Below, one piece after another: positions 1-8,287 of a stretch of DNA of 64,000 nucleotides. The stretch spans positions 124,001-188,000 of the forward strand of contig JAEWZX010000042.1 in NCBI GenBank assembly GCA_023394965.1, written 5' to 3'. Both the position numbers and the translations under genes were made by a program. How positions within the stretch are numbered: the first letter of the stretch is position 1; the number at the start of each line of letters is the position of its first letter. The DNA is from Pseudomonadota bacterium (GTDB lineage Bacteria; Pseudomonadota; Alphaproteobacteria; Sphingomonadales; Sphingomonadaceae). The notes under the pieces were generated by a model. The model did no database searches, was not told the DNA's origin, and saw nothing but the letters and a program-made list of their open reading frames with translations.

Positions 1-30
1 GGGTGTCGGTGCTTAAAGGGGGAAATGGCG

Positions 31-360
31 ATGCAGCTTTCCAGTATCGACGGCGGCAAAGGCAAAATCATCCAAGGCGACCAGGCAGATGCGATCATCT
101 CCACCTGTCTTGCGCGCTACGAACAAGGCAGCATTGATGCGTTATACGACCTTGGCGTGGCCTTCTCCACGGGAAGCCAGGGTCTGGCCTGCGACATGAT
201 CGAGGCGCACAAGTGGCTCAACATCGCCGCATCCAAGGGGCATGAGGAAGCCAATTGGTCCCGCGCCGATGTGGCGGACGAAATGACCGCACGCGAAATT
301 GCCGAAGCGCAGCGCCGCGCCCGCGAATGGCTGATCGAAGGGCAGCGCCGCGCCGCCTGA
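31..360 (+). CDS. SEL1-like repeat protein
   Basis: Small protein of about 109 residues with one or two SEL1/TPR-like helical repeats: the segment LYDLGVAFSTG followed by EAHKWLNIAASKGHEEA is the usual SEL1 signature (A-x-K-W-x-x-x-A-A-x-x-G). Such repeats mediate protein-protein contacts; the partner is unknown. A GGGGG ribosome site at 18-22 lies 8 bases before the ATG at 31, so this start is preferred over the ATG at 25, which would sit too close to it. No signal peptide is seen, so it is probably cytoplasmic. It converges on the FemAB-like gene with 2 bases between the stops. Function beyond the repeat class is not known. Confidence 0.8.
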   Translation: MQLSSIDGGKGKIIQGDQADAIISTCLARYEQGSIDALYDLGVAFSTGSQGLACDMIEAHKWLNIAASKGHEEANWSRADVADEMTAREIAEAQRRAREWLIEGQRRAA

Positions 361-362
361 AA

Positions 363-1499
363 TCAGCTTTGTCTGAAGGGGGTGCGAGTCGCCAGGTAAT
401 TGCGATCCGCCGCAACACCAGCGCGTTCGCGTTCGAGGAAGTCCTCTATCGCCTCGCGAAATCCGGGATCGGCAATCCAATGCGCCGACACCGTTTCCAC
501 CGGCTCGTAGCCGCGGGCCAGCTTGTGACCACCCTGCGCCCCGGCCTCAACCCGGGACAGGCCGAATTCGATCGCGGCATTGATGGCCTGATAATAACAC
601 AGTTCGAAATGCAGGAAGCGAATGTCGCGCGTGCAGCCCCAATAGCGGCCGTATAAAGCATCCTGGCCAATGAAGTTCAGCGCGCCGGCAACCGGACCAT
701 CATCCTGCAAGGCCAGAATCAGCAGAATCTTCTCGCCCATCCGTTCGCCCAGCAGATCGAAGGCGGCGCGGGTCAAATAGGGCGTGCCCCATTTCCGCGC
801 GCCGGTATCCTGGTAGAACTGCCAGAAGGCATCCCAGTGTTCAGCGCGGATATCGTCACCGCGCAATCTGACGATTTCCACCTCGGCTTGCGCGGCAGCG
901 CGTTCCTTGCGCAGATCCTTGCGCTTGCGCGATGCGAGCGTGGCGAGGAAATCGTCGAAACTGGCAAAACCCTGATTGCGCCAGTGGAACTGGATGTCGC
1001 TGCGCAGCATCCATCCGGCCTGTTCGAACAGGGCCTGCTGGGCAGGTTCGATAAAGGTGGCGTGAGCACCGGAAAACTGGTTCTGAAGACACAGTTGTTC
1101 TGCTGCGGCCAGCAGCGGTGCGGCAAAGGCATCATCCGAAAGAAGCAGCCGTGGTCCCGTTGCCGGGGTGAAGGGTGCGGCGATCTGGAGCTTGGGATAA
1201 TATCGCCCCCCTGCCCGCTCGTAAGCTTCGGCCCAATTGTGGTCGAAGACATATTCGCCCTGGCTATGCCCCTTGAGATAGGCCGGCATGGCCGCGAGCA
1301 ACGGACCGTCTTCTTCACTGATGACCAGTGGCGCGGCCTGCCAGCCAGTGCCAGCGCCCACGCTGCCGGAATCTTCCAGAGCAGTCAGGAATTCATAACT
1401 GACAAAGGGATTTTCCGCACCGGCCAGCGCATTCCACTGATCGCGATCGAAAGCGCCGACCGACCCGCCGACCCGCGCGGCAAGGCCGCCATCGCTCAT
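363..1499 (-). CDS. GNAT-fold FemAB-like N-acetyltransferase (COG3146/DUF482 type)
   Basis: Protein of 378 residues resembling the peptidogalycan-biosynthesis/DUF482 acetyltransferase family, which consists of two tandem GNAT-like folds. Family-type segments include NPFVSYEFL near the N-terminus, FDHNWAEAYERAGGRYYPKLQ, LASRKRKDLRKER in the middle, and GALNFIGQDALYGRYWGC with HFELCYYQAI near the C-terminus. The start at 1499 overlaps the stop of the upstream GDPD gene by 4 bases (ATGA), which indicates translational coupling and rejects a longer reading that would run far into the GDPD gene. Its substrate is unknown; family members are often linked to cell-wall or lipid acylation, but nothing here proves that. 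Confidence 0.85.
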   Translation of the reverse strand: MSDGGLAARVGGSVGAFDRDQWNALAGAENPFVSYEFLTALEDSGSVGAGTGWQAAPLVISEEDGPLLAAMPAYLKGHSQGEYVFDHNWAEAYERAGGRYYPKLQIAAPFTPATGPRLLLSDDAFAAPLLAAAEQLCLQNQFSGAHATFIEPAQQALFEQAGWMLRSDIQFHWRNQGFASFDDFLATLASRKRKDLRKERAAAQAEVEIVRLRGDDIRAEHWDAFWQFYQDTGARKWGTPYLTRAAFDLLGERMGEKILLILALQDDGPVAGALNFIGQDALYGRYWGCTRDIRFLHFELCYYQAINAAIEFGLSRVEAGAQGGHKLARGYEPVETVSAHWIADPGFREAIEDFLERERAGVAADRNYLATRTPFRQS

Positions 1500-2266
1500 G
1501 GGACGCCAGCCCCTTCCGCAATCGGCGCATCGCTGTGGTTGCGCGCATGCGCTAGAAGTTCGGGCGAATTCACCGTCCATGTCAGGACCGGCATTCCGGC
1601 GTCGCGCAGGCAAGAGACCATCGGATTGGGCAAGGCGGCGACATGATAAGCGATAAAATCGGGTCGCGCGACCCATAGGGCGACATGGCGCTGCCAAGCC
1701 TTCTGGGTCATGCCCATTTGGTCTTCCCGCATGACCAGGCCCTGTACGATCTGCGGCGCATTCCGCCGAAGCCAGCGGGACACACGCGGATCGAAGCTCA
1801 TAACCGCATGAAGGCCACGATAGCCCTCCAACGCATCGCGTACCGCGACGCAGCTTTCTTCGATATCGTAGCGACGGCGTGACTTGATCTCGATCAGGAT
1901 GGGGACCTTGCCCCCAACCAGAGCCAGCAGGTCGTCCAGCCGCGCCAGCTTGTGTTCGCTATCGAGGAAAGCGATCTGGGCCAGTTCATCGGCAGAATAG
2001 GCCGCCGTCGGCCCGGTTATGCCGGTAAGCCGGTCCAGTTCCCAGTCATGCACCAGCATCGCAGCATTGTCGCGGCTGCGCTGGATGTCGCATTCGATCC
2101 CCATTCCGCGCTCGACCGCGCCAGCGAATGCCGCGAGGGAATTTTCCGGAACGCCCGCACCATGCAAGCCACGGTGCGCGTAGCTCCACTGTCGCAGCCA
2201 GCCAACCCGCCGGGCGGCGGGTGGCGGCGCGAAAATGCGATCAAGCCTTGAGAGCAATGATCGCAT
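1496..2266 (-). CDS. glycerophosphodiester phosphodiesterase family protein
   Basis: GDPD hydrolyses glycerophosphodiesters to sn-glycerol 3-phosphate and an alcohol. The sequence shows the catalytic AHRGLHGAGVPENSLAAF motif (His-Arg, Glu-Asn), the metal-binding GIECDIQRSRDN segment, VHDWELDRLTG, IEIKSR and a C-terminal TWTVNSPE motif, in the normal TIM-barrel order. Length (256 residues from 2266) is normal. The start is uncertain: ATGs at 2305, 2284 and 2266 are in frame; 2266 overlaps the end of the RidA gene least. No signal peptide is evident, so a cytoplasmic enzyme is likely. Second gene from the end of the operon DUF3572-HAD-RidA-GDPD-FemAB. Confidence 0.88.
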   Translation of the reverse strand: MRSLLSRLDRIFAPPPAARRVGWLRQWSYAHRGLHGAGVPENSLAAFAGAVERGMGIECDIQRSRDNAAMLVHDWELDRLTGITGPTAAYSADELAQIAFLDSEHKLARLDDLLALVGGKVPILIEIKSRRRYDIEESCVAVRDALEGYRGLHAVMSFDPRVSRWLRRNAPQIVQGLVMREDQMGMTQKAWQRHVALWVARPDFIAYHVAALPNPMVSCLRDAGMPVLTWTVNSPELLAHARNHSDAPIAEGAGVP

Positions 2267-2696
2267 CGACCTCGACCGCGGCATCGAGCGGCAGGACCGG
2301 AACACCTACCGCGCTGCGCGCATGACTGCCTGCCTCGCCAAACACCTCGACCATCAGATCGCTGCAGCCATTCACGACCTTGGGCTGATCCGAAAAGGAC
2401 GGCACGCTGGCAACGAAAGCGCCAAGCTTGATCACCTGCTCCACCCGCTCGAGCAGGCCTGCTGCCTTGAGCTGGGCAAGGATCATCAGGGCGCAGGCAC
2501 GCGCCGCTTCCTGGCCCTGCTCAAGACTCACGCCGTCGCCCAGCTTGCCTGTCACCAGCTTGCCGTCGACAAAGGGTAGCTGGCCCGAAACATAGGCCGT
2601 ATTCCCGCTGACGACGAGCGGCTGGTAGCTTGCCACGGGTGCGGCGGCTTCGGGCAGGTCGATGCCGAGTTCGGTGAGTTTTGTTGCGATAGTCAT
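2241..2696 (-). CDS. RidA family protein
   Basis: RidA-family enzymes deaminate reactive enamine/imine intermediates made by PLP enzymes. About 151 residues, with the features of the longer YjgH/Rid subgroup: VVSGNTAYVSGQLPF near the start, GQEAARACALMILAQLKAAG, the VEQVIKLGAFVAS strand and a C-terminal HARSAVGVPVLPLDAAVEVDAII segment (conserved Arg and Glu). The start at 2696 overlaps the upstream HAD stop by 4 bases (ATGA). It lies inside a tight five-gene operon on the minus strand; nothing links it to one specific PLP pathway. Confidence 0.88.
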   Translation of the reverse strand: MTIATKLTELGIDLPEAAAPVASYQPLVVSGNTAYVSGQLPFVDGKLVTGKLGDGVSLEQGQEAARACALMILAQLKAAGLLERVEQVIKLGAFVASVPSFSDQPKVVNGCSDLMVEVFGEAGSHARSAVGVPVLPLDAAVEVDAIIALKA

Positions 2697-3334
2697 ACAG
2701 ATTCCCTTTCGATTTCGTCCAGCAACCACGGCAGCGCTTCGTCCCAGCTGTCAATCCGCGCATCGGCATGACCCGAGGTATGCGCGCAATCGATATGTGG
2801 GGCGAGCAGCGGTTCGCCGCAGAGATGGAGTGTGGTAACAGTGCCGCCAGCGGCGGTAATGGTTTCGCGCGCCGAACGGTGATGCTGCGCGAGATCGTCG
2901 ATGAAGATCGCCTTCGACGGATCGTATTCCTTGAGGATGGCTTGCAGAGCCGGCCCCTTCGGCCCCTGATTAGTGAAGACGCGCGCGTCGAGGCCGTGCT
3001 CCAGCAATTGCGCTGTCCTCATTTCCTGCCGTTTGTCGACGAGATTGGTGAGGATGACGACATCGGCATGTTCGCGCAAAGACGTGATGGCTTCGATTGC
3101 GCCGGGAATGGGGGTCTGGCGGTGCATTTCGGTGTCGAAAAAACCGCCCAGCATTTTCCAGATTTCTTCCGGGGCCAGATATTCGCCGCTGTCGTGCCAG
3201 CGCAGGGCACGGGAAAAATCATTGCTTTCCATCCGGAACTCGACGCCCTGCGTTTCGGATAACCAATCGCGAAACGGCGATACCATGTGCAACAGCACTT
3301 CGTCGCAATCGGAAATGATCAGTGGGCGGTTCAT
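2693..3334 (-). CDS. HAD family hydrolase
   Basis: Haloacid dehalogenase-superfamily phosphatase of 213 residues. Motif I is IISDCDEVLL, so the two acidic residues are split as D-C-D; motif II is in VVILTNLV (Thr); motif III Lys is in NQGPKGPAL; motif IV is AIFIDDLAQHH. Together these form the expected Rossmann core with a small helical cap. The stop overlaps the RidA start and the start overlaps the DUF3572 stop, both by ATGA, so the three genes are translationally coupled. Substrate unknown. Confidence 0.85.
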   Translation of the reverse strand: MNRPLIISDCDEVLLHMVSPFRDWLSETQGVEFRMESNDFSRALRWHDSGEYLAPEEIWKMLGGFFDTEMHRQTPIPGAIEAITSLREHADVVILTNLVDKRQEMRTAQLLEHGLDARVFTNQGPKGPALQAILKEYDPSKAIFIDDLAQHHRSARETITAAGGTVTTLHLCGEPLLAPHIDCAHTSGHADARIDSWDEALPWLLDEIERESV

Positions 3335-3678
3335 GCGGAAAGCTTCCTGGCAGCGGCCACCAGCGTTTCCGGCGTGGTGTTCAGCGCATCGGCGGCGAGG
3401 ACGAGATCGGGTTCGTGATTGGCGAGAAATTCGAGCACTGCCGCCTGAACGCCGCGATCGCCCAGCCCGTTCCGCAGCCGATCGGGCGTCAGCCCGGTCA
3501 ACGACAGCAGCCGTTCGGCGCGCGTACCATCCGCCAGGGCCCAGCCGAGCGCTTCCAGCGCCAGCACTTCGGGCGCCCGATCGTCACCACTCCCTTTCGT
3601 TCCGTCGCGAATAATTGTCAGCGCTCCCGCTTTTGCATAAGGCCCTCGCGCATTCGCGAAGGAGCCGCCAAGTGGCAA
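3331..3678 (-). CDS. DUF3572 domain-containing protein
   Basis: Small alpha-helical protein conserved in alphaproteobacteria next to divK. The DUF3572 core is visible: EVLALEALGWALADGTRAERLLSLTGLTPDRLR, AVLEFLANHEPDLVLAADALN and a C-terminal PETLVAAARKL. The exact start is unclear: the longest reading begins at 3678 and overlaps the divergent divK start by 7 bases, so a later non-ATG start is possible and the true protein may be about 95 residues. First gene of the minus-strand operon. Function unknown in the family. Confidence 0.75.
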   Translation of the reverse strand: MPLGGSFANARGPYAKAGALTIIRDGTKGSGDDRAPEVLALEALGWALADGTRAERLLSLTGLTPDRLRNGLGDRGVQAAVLEFLANHEPDLVLAADALNTTPETLVAAARKLSA

Positions 3679-4040
3679 AGAGAATCCTCGTTGTCGAGGA
3701 CAACGATCTCAATCGTAAGCTGTTCTGTGACGTGCTGAAGGCAAACGGTTACGAAGTCGTGCCTGTGGCCGACGGCCAGAATGTGGTGGAAACGGCCAAG
3801 CGGTTCCACCCCCATCTGGTGATCATGGACATCCAGCTACCGAATGTGAGCGGCATCGATCTGATCGCCGAACTGAAAGGTCAGGGCGACCTCGCCAAAG
3901 TGCCTGTGCTGGCGGTGACCGCCTATGCCGGCAAGGGCGACGAAGAACGCATTCGCGATGCCGGAGCGGCCGATTATCTGGCCAAACCGGTGTCCATCGG
4001 CCCCTTCATGGCAGCAGTACGCACCCTGCTTCCCGAATAG
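3672..4040 (+). CDS. divK: single-domain response regulator DivK
   Basis: Receiver domain alone, 122 residues, matching DivK: RILVVEDNDLNRKLF at the N-terminus, phosphoacceptor Asp53 in LVIMDIQLP, Thr and aromatic switch region in AVTAYAGKGDEERIRDAGAADYLAKP with the conserved Lys. In Caulobacter, DivK is phosphorylated by DivJ, dephosphorylated by PleC, and controls the CckA-CtrA cell-cycle pathway, which also influences GTA production in several alphaproteobacteria. The GTG at 3672 is chosen because an AAGGAG site ends 7 bases before it; longer readings have none. DUF3572 lies divergently upstream, a common alphaproteobacterial arrangement. pleD, often next, is absent; sphingolipid genes follow. 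Confidence 0.9.
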   Translation: MAKRILVVEDNDLNRKLFCDVLKANGYEVVPVADGQNVVETAKRFHPHLVIMDIQLPNVSGIDLIAELKGQGDLAKVPVLAVTAYAGKGDEERIRDAGAADYLAKPVSIGPFMAAVRTLLPE

Positions 4041-4138
4041 CTGCGCTTGACAAGCGGGCCAACAAACCGCTTTGCCGAATGTTTGAGACAGACCCGCATC
4101 CGTGCGGGCCACACCACGATACAAGACTGGACCCCGAA

Positions 4139-4381
4139 ATGGACCGTAGCGCCGTCGACACCAAGATCCGCGAACTGGCCGAACCATTCAACAAGAAGGG
4201 TGTGACGATCACCGAAGACACGACTTTCGCAAACGACCTCGAATTCGATAGTCTTACGGTCATGGATTTCGTCGCCGAGATCGAAGACGAATTCGACATC
4301 ATCATCTCCATGAACCAGCAGGCCGAGATCGAGAATTACGGCCAACTGGTCGATGCCGTCACCAAGCTGCAGGCCGACTGA
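4139..4381 (+). CDS. acyl carrier protein dedicated to sphingolipid synthesis
   Basis: Acidic 80-residue carrier protein with the phosphopantetheine attachment motif EFDSLTVMDF (Ser38), followed by the helix IEDEFDIIIS typical of ACPs. The start at 4139 (MDRSAVDTK) fits family length; a longer reading from 4079 adds a non-ACP-like tail. Its stop overlaps the start of the serine palmitoyltransferase gene by 1 base (TGATG), so the two are translationally coupled. In Caulobacter and other sphingolipid-making alphaproteobacteria a specialised ACP (AcpR) beside spt delivers the fatty acyl group to serine palmitoyltransferase; the same role is inferred here. Confidence 0.9.
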   Translation: MDRSAVDTKIRELAEPFNKKGVTITEDTTFANDLEFDSLTVMDFVAEIEDEFDIIISMNQQAEIENYGQLVDAVTKLQAD

Positions 4382-5631
4382 TGAGCGAAGGCATCATTCA
4401 GCCGGACCAACCGGAAAAGATCGACGGGGAAGGCAAGGACCTGTTCTCCAAATTCGACGACATGATTGCCCTGCGCGAGAGCATTCTCGACACGGGTGTC
4501 GAAGATCCATTCAACCTGGTGATGGAGAAGGTCCTGTCGCCGACCCGCGCCATCTGCAACGGACGCGACACTATCCTGCTCGGCACCTACAACTACATGG
4601 GCATGACCTTCGACCCCGACGTGGTCGAGGCAGGCCGGCAGGCGCTGTCCGATTTCGGATCGGGAACCACGGGCAGCCGCGTGCTCAACGGCACATATCA
4701 GGGCCATAAGGAAGTCGAGCAGGCGCTCAAGGACTTCTATGCCATGGACCACGCCATGGTCTTTTCGACCGGCTATCAGGCCAATCTGGGAATCATTTCC
4801 ACCATCGCCGGCAAGGGCGACTACATCATTCTCGACATCGACAGCCATGCCAGCATCTGGGACGGCTGCGCGATGGGCAATGCCGAAGTGGTGCCGTTCA
4901 AGCATAATGACATCGAAGCGATGGAAAAACGCCTCAAGCGCATTCCCGAAGGCGCGGGCAAGCTGGTTGTGCTCGAAGGCGTCTATTCGATGCTGGGCGA
5001 CATCGCGCCGCTGAAGGAAATGGTCGCCGTCGCCAGGAAATACGGCGCGATGGTCCTGGTCGACGAAGCGCATTCCATGGGTTTCATCGGCGAAAACGGG
5101 CGCGGCGTATCCGAACAGGCCGGCGTGATCGACGATGTCGATTTCATCATCGGTACCTTTTCCAAGAGCGTGGGGACAGTGGGCGGTTTCTGCGTTTCGA
5201 ACCATCCCAAGTTCGAAATCATGCGCCTGGTTTGCCGCCCCTATGTCTTCACGGCCAGCCTGCCGCCCAGCGTGGTGGCAACCGCCTGCACATCAATCCG
5301 CAAACTGATGCAGGGATCGAACAAGCGCGCGCATTTGTGGGAAAATTCCAAGACGCTGCACAAGGGGCTGAAGGATCTCGGCTTCAAGCTCGGTACCGAA
5401 GAACCCCAAAGCGCGATCATCGCGGTGATCATGCCAGATCTGGAAAAGGGCGCGGCAATGTGGGAAGCGCTGATCAAGGGCGGCCTTTACGTCAACCTTG
5501 CCCGTCCGCCGGCCACCCCTGCCAACATGACGCTGCTGCGCTGTTCGCTATGCGCGGAACATAGCAAAGAGGAAGTGGGCGAAATCCTGTCGATCTTCGA
5601 ACAGGCCGGCAAGCAAGTGGGAATCATCTGA
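4381..5631 (+). CDS. spt: serine palmitoyltransferase
   Basis: PLP-dependent alpha-oxoamine synthase, 416 residues, condensing serine with palmitoyl thioester to 3-ketodihydrosphingosine, the first step of sphingolipid synthesis. Key residues are in place: His156 stacking on PLP (DSHASIWDG), Asp228 and His231 in VLVDEAHSMGF, and the Schiff-base Lys262 in IGTFSKSVGTVGG. All lie three residues before the positions known from the Sphingomonas paucimobilis enzyme (His159, Asp231, His234, Lys265). Distinguished from KBL and BioF by the long N-terminal part and GTYNYMGM motif. Coupled to the upstream ACP. Soluble cytoplasmic homodimer in this genus. Confidence 0.96.
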   Translation: MSEGIIQPDQPEKIDGEGKDLFSKFDDMIALRESILDTGVEDPFNLVMEKVLSPTRAICNGRDTILLGTYNYMGMTFDPDVVEAGRQALSDFGSGTTGSRVLNGTYQGHKEVEQALKDFYAMDHAMVFSTGYQANLGIISTIAGKGDYIILDIDSHASIWDGCAMGNAEVVPFKHNDIEAMEKRLKRIPEGAGKLVVLEGVYSMLGDIAPLKEMVAVARKYGAMVLVDEAHSMGFIGENGRGVSEQAGVIDDVDFIIGTFSKSVGTVGGFCVSNHPKFEIMRLVCRPYVFTASLPPSVVATACTSIRKLMQGSNKRAHLWENSKTLHKGLKDLGFKLGTEEPQSAIIAVIMPDLEKGAAMWEALIKGGLYVNLARPPATPANMTLLRCSLCAEHSKEEVGEILSIFEQAGKQVGII

Positions 5632-5741
5632 TCCCTGCATGAATCTGGTCCCGGCACGGCGTTGTCGTGCGTTTGTCTTGATAGCGTAACACGCAGTGGC
5701 AAACGGGCGGCAATCCGATGACTGCCGACAAGAGAGATTTC

Positions 5742-7013
5742 ATGCGCCCCACCCTTGCCGCCCTGACCGCTGCCCTGCTGCTGTCCACCCTTGCCGCACC
5801 ATCGACTGCTCTGGCGCAGGGTAGCGATGCCCCGCGCAGGCATGAAATTTCTTTCGTGGCATTGGGCGATACCGGGTACATTCCTGCTTACGACACCCCG
5901 GATGCGGATGATCCGCGCTTCCGCACGCTGGGTGAATACCTCGGCAACGAGGCGGCCGAGTGGCTTGACCACAATCGCGACCTGTCGGCTTTCCGTGCTA
6001 CGCCGTGGCAGTTCGAACCGGCTATCGGCGGCTTTGTGCCGGCCAGCGGCATGTATCCGGTCGCCATGGCTGCTGCCGAAGTCTGCCAGCGGGAGGCCTG
6101 CGACTTTGGCGCCTTGATGGGTGACAATATCTATCCCGATGGCGCCACGCTGGGGGCGGACGGCATTTCGGATGAACGTCGCTTTCGCGAAATGCTGGAC
6201 CAGCCGTTCGGCAAATTCGGCGCAGGCAAACCGGGTTTCACCCTGTACGCGATGATGGGCAATCACGACTGGCATATCTCGCGAGAGGCGACCGATGCCC
6301 AGTTGGAATATCTGAAAGCGCACCCGGCCTTCACCATGCCGGACCTGTTCTATCGCGCAGTACCCCAAGGCATGGAGGGGGAGCTGGAGATCTTCGTGAT
6401 CGACACCGAAATGCTGCTGGCGGGAACCGACGTCCACGAAGACGAGCTGGACGCCGAAGGCAATGAAATCCCCAATACGCCGCTGGAGGAATGGCCCGAT
6501 TTCGTCCGCGCTTCGAATGCGCGCGAGCGTGGAATGGTCGAATGGCTGACACAGGCACTGCAATCGTCAACCGCCAAGTGGAAGATCGTGATGGGCCACC
6601 ATGCCCTGTGGTCCAGCGGGGGCAGCAAATATGAAAAGGCGCGTGCCCTGCGCGAACTGCTGCTCGATCCCGTCTGCCGCTATGCCGATGCCTATATCGC
6701 CGGGGACGACCATCTGATCGAAGCCTATACCGACGACTGTTCGACTGTACCGGGTGCACCTGCAGAACCGGTGCCGATGTTCGTTTCGGGCGCGGGTTCC
6801 AAATATCGGCCGCAGCATGTTCCCTTTGCGGAAAAACAGATGGCCGCCAATCCGCAGATGACCAATCTGTTCTCACGCGGATCGACTTGGGGTTTCCTGC
6901 ATGTGGGAATCACTGGCGATGCTCTCGATGCTACGCTGTATTCGACACCAGCCGATCAATCCGGTCGGCCGGTGGAAGAGGCGCGTTTCACCTTCCCGCA
7001 TCGCAGCAAATAA
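5742..7013 (+). CDS. secreted calcineurin-like metallophosphoesterase
   Basis: Exported phosphoesterase of 423 residues. A signal peptide (MRPTLAALTAALLLSTLAAPSTALAQ) supports the ATG at 5742 rather than 5718. Metal-binding motifs occur in order: FVALGDTGY (D-x-G), GDNIYPDG, MGNHDWH, MGHHALWSSG and GDDHLIEAY in place of the usual GHxH, so the last motif is atypical. Resembles the tartrate-resistant/purple acid phosphatase-like branch. It begins 110 bases after spt on the same strand, so it could share transcription, but no coupling is seen. Substrate unknown; a periplasmic phosphomonoesterase role is an inference. Confidence 0.85.
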   Translation: MRPTLAALTAALLLSTLAAPSTALAQGSDAPRRHEISFVALGDTGYIPAYDTPDADDPRFRTLGEYLGNEAAEWLDHNRDLSAFRATPWQFEPAIGGFVPASGMYPVAMAAAEVCQREACDFGALMGDNIYPDGATLGADGISDERRFREMLDQPFGKFGAGKPGFTLYAMMGNHDWHISREATDAQLEYLKAHPAFTMPDLFYRAVPQGMEGELEIFVIDTEMLLAGTDVHEDELDAEGNEIPNTPLEEWPDFVRASNARERGMVEWLTQALQSSTAKWKIVMGHHALWSSGGSKYEKARALRELLLDPVCRYADAYIAGDDHLIEAYTDDCSTVPGAPAEPVPMFVSGAGSKYRPQHVPFAEKQMAANPQMTNLFSRGSTWGFLHVGITGDALDATLYSTPADQSGRPVEEARFTFPHRSK

Positions 7014-7119
7014 GCTGCCGGTCGGCGGCTGCTCCACCTTAACCCTGGCTGACCGCAGGTTCAGAGCGAGTTCAATGCCCCATCCCTAAACCTGCTCGCA
7101 ACGAACAGGAGAACCCGGG

Positions 7120-7734
7120 ATGGGATTGAGCAAACGAACAGCCCTCGCTCTGGCTGCGACAACGACACTACTTGGTGCCTGCAGCACCGGTTATGGCGGG
7201 GGCTACGGCATGGCCAGCGCCGGCTATTACGGTGATCGATATTACGACGACGGATATTACGGCTGGTACGACAATTATTATTATCCGGGCACCGGCTATT
7301 ACGTCTACGACCGTGATCGCCGCGCCCGTCGCTGGAGCGACCGCCAACGCCGCTACTGGCTCGCACGTCGCGCAGCGATGCACGACCAGCGCCGGATCAG
7401 AGCCAACTGGAACAGGTGGGAACGCCGGGCAGAGCGCCGCCGCGAAGCGCGTCAGCAACACAGGGCTGAGCGCCGTCAGGAGGCGCGGCGCGAATACCGT
7501 CAGCGCCAGCGTGCCGAACGGCGCCGCGACGTGCGGCAGGAACGCAGGGCAGCCCAACGCCGCGAAGCCCGGCGCGAAATGCGTAGAGACCAACGGCAGG
7601 AAGCACGGCGCGATGCGCGCAGGGATCGCCGCCAGGAGGCACGCCGTGAAATACGCCGAGAACGCCGTCAGGAAGCGCGCCGTGACCATCGCCGCGAAAG
7701 ACCGGGCGAGCGGCGCCGCAATCGGGACGATTGA
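7120..7734 (+). CDS. putative lipoprotein with Tyr/Gly-rich N-terminus and Arg-rich repeat tail
   Basis: Protein of 204 residues with a lipoprotein signal (TTTLLGAC, lipidated Cys21), a Tyr/Gly-rich segment of roughly residues 23-65, then a very basic tail to the end built from degenerate blocks of the type RRQEARR, RREARR and RAERR. An AGGAG site 9 bases before the ATG supports the start. The charged tail would form a long single helix with many Arg-Glu pairs. Sphingomonadales carry similar hypothetical proteins; function unknown. Possible roles, envelope surface binding or polyanion binding, are guesses. Codon repeats make this a likely target of length variation. Confidence 0.75.
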   Translation: MGLSKRTALALAATTTLLGACSTGYGGGYGMASAGYYGDRYYDDGYYGWYDNYYYPGTGYYVYDRDRRARRWSDRQRRYWLARRAAMHDQRRIRANWNRWERRAERRREARQQHRAERRQEARREYRQRQRAERRRDVRQERRAAQRREARREMRRDQRQEARRDARRDRRQEARREIRRERRQEARRDHRRERPGERRRNRDD

Positions 7735-7764
7735 AGCTACAGGCCTTTAACGCAGGAACATTTG

Positions 7765-7798
7765 GTCCTTTCGAGACGTCTCAGTCCCGAAAGGACCT
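7765..7798 (+). promoter_or_regulatory. hairpin covering the OsmC ribosome binding site, or terminator
   Basis: A perfect 10-bp stem (GGTCCTTTCG at 7765-7774 with CGAAAGGACC at 7789-7798) and 14-base loop. The right arm contains AAAGGA, the only plausible Shine-Dalgarno sequence for the OsmC gene starting at 7805. The stem could terminate the lipoprotein transcript, but the following bases are not a clean U run, so occlusion of the ribosome site is equally possible. Confidence 0.6.
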
Positions 7799-7804
7799 AT
7801 TTCT

Positions 7805-8236
7805 ATGACAATCGTGAAATCCGGTAACGCCCGTTACGAAGGGTTGGGCAAGGACGGCAAAGGCCATGTCAGTACCCAATCGGGCGCGCTCGACAACCAA
7901 CCCTATGGTTTCCAGACCCGTTTCGAAGACAAGGCCGGGACCAATCCCGAAGAATTGATCGCTGCCGCCCATGCCAGCTGCTTCACCATGGCATTGAGCT
8001 TTAAGCTGGCCGAGGCAGGCCACACGGACGGATCGATCGAAACCGATGCCAAAGTCTCGCTTGAAAAAGACGACGGCGGGTTCACCGTGACCAAATCCGC
8101 CCTTTCGACCAGAGCCAAGGTGCCCGGTCTGGATCAGGCGAAGTTCGAAGAACTGGCTGCCGATGCCAAGGCCAACTGCCCGATTTCGAAACTACTCAGC
8201 GCGGAAATTACGCTGGAGACGACATTCGAGAATTGA
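7805..8236 (+). CDS. OsmC family peroxiredoxin
   Basis: OsmC/Ohr-superfamily thiol peroxidase of 143 residues, reducing organic hydroperoxides in the cytoplasm. The two redox cysteines are present, Cys59 in AAAHASCFTMAL and Cys125 in AKANCPISKLL, as is the N-terminal GFQTRFEDKAGTNPEELI segment. It fits the OsmC (YhfA/SACOL-like OsmC) branch rather than Ohr because of the HASCF context. Its ribosome site lies in a hairpin just upstream. Converges on the sterol desaturase gene; a GC-rich imperfect inverted repeat at about 8246-8281 between them may end both transcripts. Confidence 0.92.
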   Translation: MTIVKSGNARYEGLGKDGKGHVSTQSGALDNQPYGFQTRFEDKAGTNPEELIAAAHASCFTMALSFKLAEAGHTDGSIETDAKVSLEKDDGGFTVTKSALSTRAKVPGLDQAKFEELAADAKANCPISKLLSAEITLETTFEN

Positions 8237-8287
8237 CGCGTGATGCGCCGGGTGGCCGCCGTTCGCCGCCGCCCGGTGCGCTTTACC

